Shown here piece by piece: positions 23,803-26,479 of a stretch of 26,479 bases of DNA (position 1 is the first letter of the stretch; each line of letters starts with the position of its first letter). The stretch spans positions 1-26,479 of the forward strand of contig JAUVRU010000001.1 in the NCBI GenBank assembly GCA_030597485.1. The letters run 5' to 3'. The notes beneath the pieces are model-generated. The model saw nothing but the letters and a program-made list of their open reading frames with translations. It did not search any database and was not told where the DNA came from. A program made the position numbers and the translations under genes. Source of the stretch: Anaerolineae bacterium. GTDB lineage: Bacteria > Chloroflexota > Anaerolineae > 4572-78 > NAK82.

Positions 23803-25395
23803 GTGGCACAACGCGCAACACAGACAGCGGGATACTGGCGACAGCTCACCGTCGAAGCCAGCGATGTGGAACGCCTGTTTCAGGTGTTCCTGGAAAGCAA
23901 TGAGCCGCAGCCTACGGAGAACCTGGCAATACAGCTGATACAACATCGCTGCCAGGAAGAAGAGATGGCGCTACGCTCTGAAATCCAGGGCGGCACCCTG
24001 TATCAACCGCAGGGCAGCTACACAGTCGGAGAGGAACTCGTTTTCCCCCGCTTCAACTATGACGCTGGCACCGTGGTTAGTCAGCGTGCCAGTCGCAATC
24101 CCCGGTACGGGGATTTCACCGTGATTCAGGTAGAGTTCGGTGAAAATGGTGATGTCAGGGAGTTCGTCGCTGACTTCGCCCATCCGCACTCTCTGAACCT
24201 GGGCGAAGGAGAGGTCTTCGCTGACACGGAAGGCACCGCCTCTCCGCCGGAGCTGTACAGCCAGTACCAGGACAGCATCGCCCCCAAGATCGTGAATGAG
24301 CTGGAGACCAACCCCGATTTCGTCAATCTCGGGGACCTGTGGCTGCTGAAGGATCTTCTGGCACCTATCCACGCCGGCCACCTGAACATCGCGGAGGCCG
24401 CCATCGACATCAATGAGGGGCCGCTGCCGGCGGATGCGATCCTGAAAGACATCGAACTGCCAGCCGACATGCCTGCTTCCATCCAGAAGTTCTCAGTCAA
24501 CTCCGCTCTGACATTGGATGCCCGCTTCGATAACGTGGGACCCAAGGGCCAGGTACGTTGGTACCTGCGAAGCCTGGAGCCGGCCGACATAGAAGAGATA
24601 CCGCTGCATCTGCTCGTGCCCGAGCTGCCCTTCGAATCGGTCCACTTCAACGACGATCTGGAGCCATTGCTAAACGAAATCGATGACGAGGCCACTGACC
24701 CGGCCTTGCTTTCTCCGCCATCCACCAAGGCTGAGGCGGTAACCATCGTCCTGAACTACCCGCATCGCCGGTCGGGGACCTTGCCCATCACCCCAAAGAC
24801 CGCTGCCTTCTTCCCGGAGGCCGACAACCATCACGTGCGCATCACCCTGCTCGACCAGGAATCGGGTGACCGTTTTCCCGGCTGGGTGGCCAGCCAGGAC
24901 AACTACGTGCTGGGGCTGAGCCAGTGGTACGACCAGAACCAGTTGACCACCGGGGCCTACGTCTCTTTGCACCGCACCGACGACCCGACGACCGTGGCGT
25001 TGAGCTGCCAGCGTGTGCGCCCCAAGCGCGAGTGGATTCGGGGAGTGGTTGTCCAGGGCAGCAAGATCATCTTCCAGAACGTCAGACAAGTCATTGCCTG
25101 TGAATACGACGACCTGATGATTGTGGGCGAAGGCAGCGATCAGGCCGCTCTGGATGCTGTCTGGATCAGCAACCAGGATAACCCGAAGCCCCTGTTGGCG
25201 CTCCTGCAGCAGATTGCTATGGAATTGGTGAAGATTAACCCCCAAGGCACGGTTCACGCCAAGACGTTGTACAGCGCTGTCAACGTCGTCCGTCGCTGTC
25301 CACCTGTTCCCATCTTCCACCAGCTGTCTACACACCCCTGCTTCGTGCCCATGGGCCACGGCTACTGGACATTCGACGCAACTAGACGAGACTGA
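23803..25395 (+). CDS. Uncharacterised 530-aa protein with HTH-like ends
   Basis: I do not recognise a named family. The start is set at GTG 23803 (VAQRATQTAGYWRQLTVEAS), behind GGGAGAT and a good promoter; the open frame upstream to 23527 lies largely before that promoter. Visible parts: an N-terminal helical segment (residues 15-60) like a small helix-turn-helix; a beta-barrel-like stretch (70-125, SYTVGEELVFPRFNYDAGTV); a middle segment with DNVGPKGQVRWYLRSLEP (243-260); a beta-rich part (310-440); and a C-terminal segment (463-526, LLALLQQIAMELVKINPQGTVHAKTLYSAV then HPCFVPMGHGYWTFD) that looks like a winged helix of the HARE-HTH type. It is soluble, acidic, with no signal or membrane segment, so probably a cytoplasmic nucleic-acid-associated or regulatory protein. 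Those domain calls are inference. The next gene begins 28 bases on. Confidence 0.75.
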   Translation: MAQRATQTAGYWRQLTVEASDVERLFQVFLESNEPQPTENLAIQLIQHRCQEEEMALRSEIQGGTLYQPQGSYTVGEELVFPRFNYDAGTVVSQRASRNPRYGDFTVIQVEFGENGDVREFVADFAHPHSLNLGEGEVFADTEGTASPPELYSQYQDSIAPKIVNELETNPDFVNLGDLWLLKDLLAPIHAGHLNIAEAAIDINEGPLPADAILKDIELPADMPASIQKFSVNSALTLDARFDNVGPKGQVRWYLRSLEPADIEEIPLHLLVPELPFESVHFNDDLEPLLNEIDDEATDPALLSPPSTKAEAVTIVLNYPHRRSGTLPITPKTAAFFPEADNHHVRITLLDQESGDRFPGWVASQDNYVLGLSQWYDQNQLTTGAYVSLHRTDDPTTVALSCQRVRPKREWIRGVVVQGSKIIFQNVRQVIACEYDDLMIVGEGSDQAALDAVWISNQDNPKPLLALLQQIAMELVKINPQGTVHAKTLYSAVNVVRRCPPVPIFHQLSTHPCFVPMGHGYWTFDATRRD

Positions 25396-25423
25396 GTCAA
25401 GCACACCTGAGGTTACCTGATTG

Positions 25424-25873
25424 ATGGCTGCATTCATCAAACCCACCCTCGCCACCAAGTTCCACATCGACTTCGACTGGTGGCAGAAACAAGCGCGCAG
25501 TCTGCGGGTGTACCTGTTCTCTCACCTGTGCGCCACTTGTGCTGCCAGATATGCCGACAGTGCCCCGCACCCTATAGATTGGGTGGACCCCTACACCGGT
25601 GAGGTCAAGCAAGTGGATGTCCTGTGGGATGTGATACGGGACTGCTGCAGCCACCAGGATGACTTCACCACCCCTCAGACCCCACTGGCAGTGGCCGCGT
25701 TACTGACCTTCATCGCCAACGACAATATGCCGCTGACGCCCGTCGAGCTGCACGAGACGATTTCCATTGCCCGGTCGCCTGAAATCATCCTGCGCACCCT
25801 TGGCGGTCGTCAGGTATATTACGGCATTCGACCAGTGCGCACGTCGCTCACACGCAAGCGCCGGGTCAGCTGA
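25424..25873 (+). CDS. Uncharacterised 149-aa protein, possible zinc site and winged helix
   Basis: Function not recognised. ATG 25424 is used (a TTG directly before it is less likely), with GAGGT about ten bases upstream. The N-terminal half contains HLCATCAARY (Cys36, Cys39) and DCCSHQDD (Cys74, Cys75, His77), which could together bind one zinc ion. The C-terminal half (about 85-137, PLAVAALLTFIANDNMPLTPVELHETI ... ILRTLGGRQVYYGIRPV) has the helix-helix-strand-strand pattern of a winged-helix domain. It lies 28 bases after the 530-aa gene and 17 before the next, so these three genes should be one operon. It could be a DNA-binding partner of the larger protein; this is inference. Confidence 0.72.
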   Translation: MAAFIKPTLATKFHIDFDWWQKQARSLRVYLFSHLCATCAARYADSAPHPIDWVDPYTGEVKQVDVLWDVIRDCCSHQDDFTTPQTPLAVAALLTFIANDNMPLTPVELHETISIARSPEIILRTLGGRQVYYGIRPVRTSLTRKRRVS

Positions 25874-25890
25874 GGTTGGATGGGGAGCAA

Positions 25891-26223
25891 ATGTCAGCCC
25901 GGGTAGAGGTATCCCCAGGAATCTGCGGCTTTGACACGCTGGTGGAGGCCAAACCGGACGAGAAGGATCCCTATCACATCCGGCTGACCATCCAGAGCGA
26001 TTGCGAGGCGGTGCAGCAGCTGGCGGCGCACTTGACCGAGGTGGACGCCTTTCAGGAAATATCCTTCCACAACGGGCGAGGACCCCGCACGCTGGCATGT
26101 TCAGCCGAACATCTCAACCACGCTGCCTGCCCCGTGCCGGCCGGAATCATCAAGGCCATCGAGGTAGCCGCCGGCCTGGCGCTGCCCAGGGACGCTATCA
26201 TAAGGGTGTCGAAGTCCGAGTAG
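25891..26223 (+). CDS. DUF6951-like small Cys-containing protein
   Basis: A 110-aa protein starting at ATG 25891, with GGGGAG just upstream; an in-frame TTG at 25876 is less likely. It resembles the family I know as DUF6951: an opening ARVEVSPGICGFDTLVEA, then IQSDCEAVQQLAAHL, and a conserved end CPVPAGIIKAIEVAAGLALPRDAIIRV. The four Cys residues (in GICGF, SDC, LACS and AACP) sit at family-conserved places and might bind metal or a cluster; no function has been assigned that I know of. It ends the plus-strand cassette and faces the 3' end of glyS with only 19 bases between stops. Confidence 0.8.
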   Translation: MSARVEVSPGICGFDTLVEAKPDEKDPYHIRLTIQSDCEAVQQLAAHLTEVDAFQEISFHNGRGPRTLACSAEHLNHAACPVPAGIIKAIEVAAGLALPRDAIIRVSKSE

Positions 26224-26242
26224 TCGGGCCCGTCATCCTCTC

Positions 26243-26479
26243 CTAAAACCCCATCACCTGACTCAAATCCACCACGCCATCGGGAATGGCAGCGACGGCA
26301 TAAACCAATGCCAGCCGATTGCGACGGACAACTTGATCTTCGGCCATGACCAGCACCTTGTCGAAGAAGGTGTTGATGGGATCCCTCAGATGCCTCAGCG
26401 CCTCTACCACCTCATCCACCTCTCGATCCGGTCCCAGCCCTTCGCTAGCCTCCTGAAAGGCAAGCCACAGATCGCGACT
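26243..26479 (-). CDS. glyS: Glycyl-tRNA synthetase beta subunit, C-terminal part
   Basis: Seventy-eight codons, open to the window edge and ending in TAG at 26245-26243. The sequence LRDPINTFFDKVLVMAEDQVVRRNRLALVYAVAAIPDGVVDLSQVMGF is the characteristic end of the bacterial glycyl-tRNA synthetase beta subunit (anticodon-binding DALR-like domain: I-N-x-F-F-D-x-V-L-V-M-A-E-D, N-R-L-x-L). It could equally be the end of a fused alpha-beta form (glyQS); the window does not show which. It is on the same strand as the moxR locus but separated from it by the plus-strand cassette. Confidence 0.93.
   Translation of the reverse strand, partial: SRDLWLAFQEASEGLGPDREVDEVVEALRHLRDPINTFFDKVLVMAEDQVVRRNRLALVYAVAAIPDGVVDLSQVMGF

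Noticed and set aside
1..26479. tRNA, rRNA, transposase, integrase or prophage genes
   Set aside because: None seen on either strand. Repeats are present, but no element-encoded protein.

Overview
The window looks like a chromosomal segment of a bacterium of the phylum Chloroflexota (Anaerolineae/Caldilineae-like). No marker gene was searched, so this placement is an inference. It rests on four things: tandem GT39-type membrane glycosyltransferases with C-terminal beta-sandwich domains; a FlgD-Ig-type lipoprotein; a primary sigma factor with an acidic N-terminus and a non-standard insert; and degenerate heptamer repeats, both between genes and translated inside genes, of a kind I associate with that phylum. 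No rRNA, tRNA or CRISPR array was found.

Layout. Positions 2-400 (+) hold the end of an SGNH-hydrolase-like gene. From 554 to 23265 every gene is on the minus strand, so the blocks below are given in transcription order. (1) 23265 to 14013 is a complete MoxR/Bat locus: MoxR AAA+ ATPase, DUF58 protein, a BatD/DUF4381-like membrane protein, BatA and BatB (von Willebrand A proteins), BatC (TPR lipoprotein with a very long Gln/Asp tract), BatD and BatE. These should form a MoxR-driven envelope complex. The promoter ahead of moxR carries three TTAAG boxes spaced exactly 11 bp apart, which resembles an OmpR/PhoB-family operator. (2) 13787 to 10354 is dnaG-rpoD, the core of the macromolecular-synthesis operon. 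(3) 10254 to 6716 is a metabolic group: a hydroxyacid-oxoacid transhydrogenase-like iron alcohol dehydrogenase, a two-subunit class I CoA-transferase and a universal stress protein. (4) 6700 to 2557 holds two adjacent GT39-like glycosyltransferases, overlapping by 8 bases. (5) 2436 to 554 holds an MntA-HepT type toxin-antitoxin pair, with an in-frame stop in the HepT toxin, followed closely by a FlgD-Ig-like surface lipoprotein.

Divergent from moxR, 23803-26223 (+) holds three closely spaced genes for proteins I cannot assign to a function (530, 149 and 110 aa). The first two end in what look like winged-helix domains, and the third resembles DUF6951. This is the best candidate for an undescribed system. 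It meets head-on the 3' end of a glycyl-tRNA synthetase beta-subunit gene (26243-26479, minus).

A second theme is repeats. Two families of 7-bp units occur at six places: in the spacers of the bat locus, inside both glycosyltransferase genes, and inside the 3' end of batB, where they are read as in-frame peptide insertions or tails.
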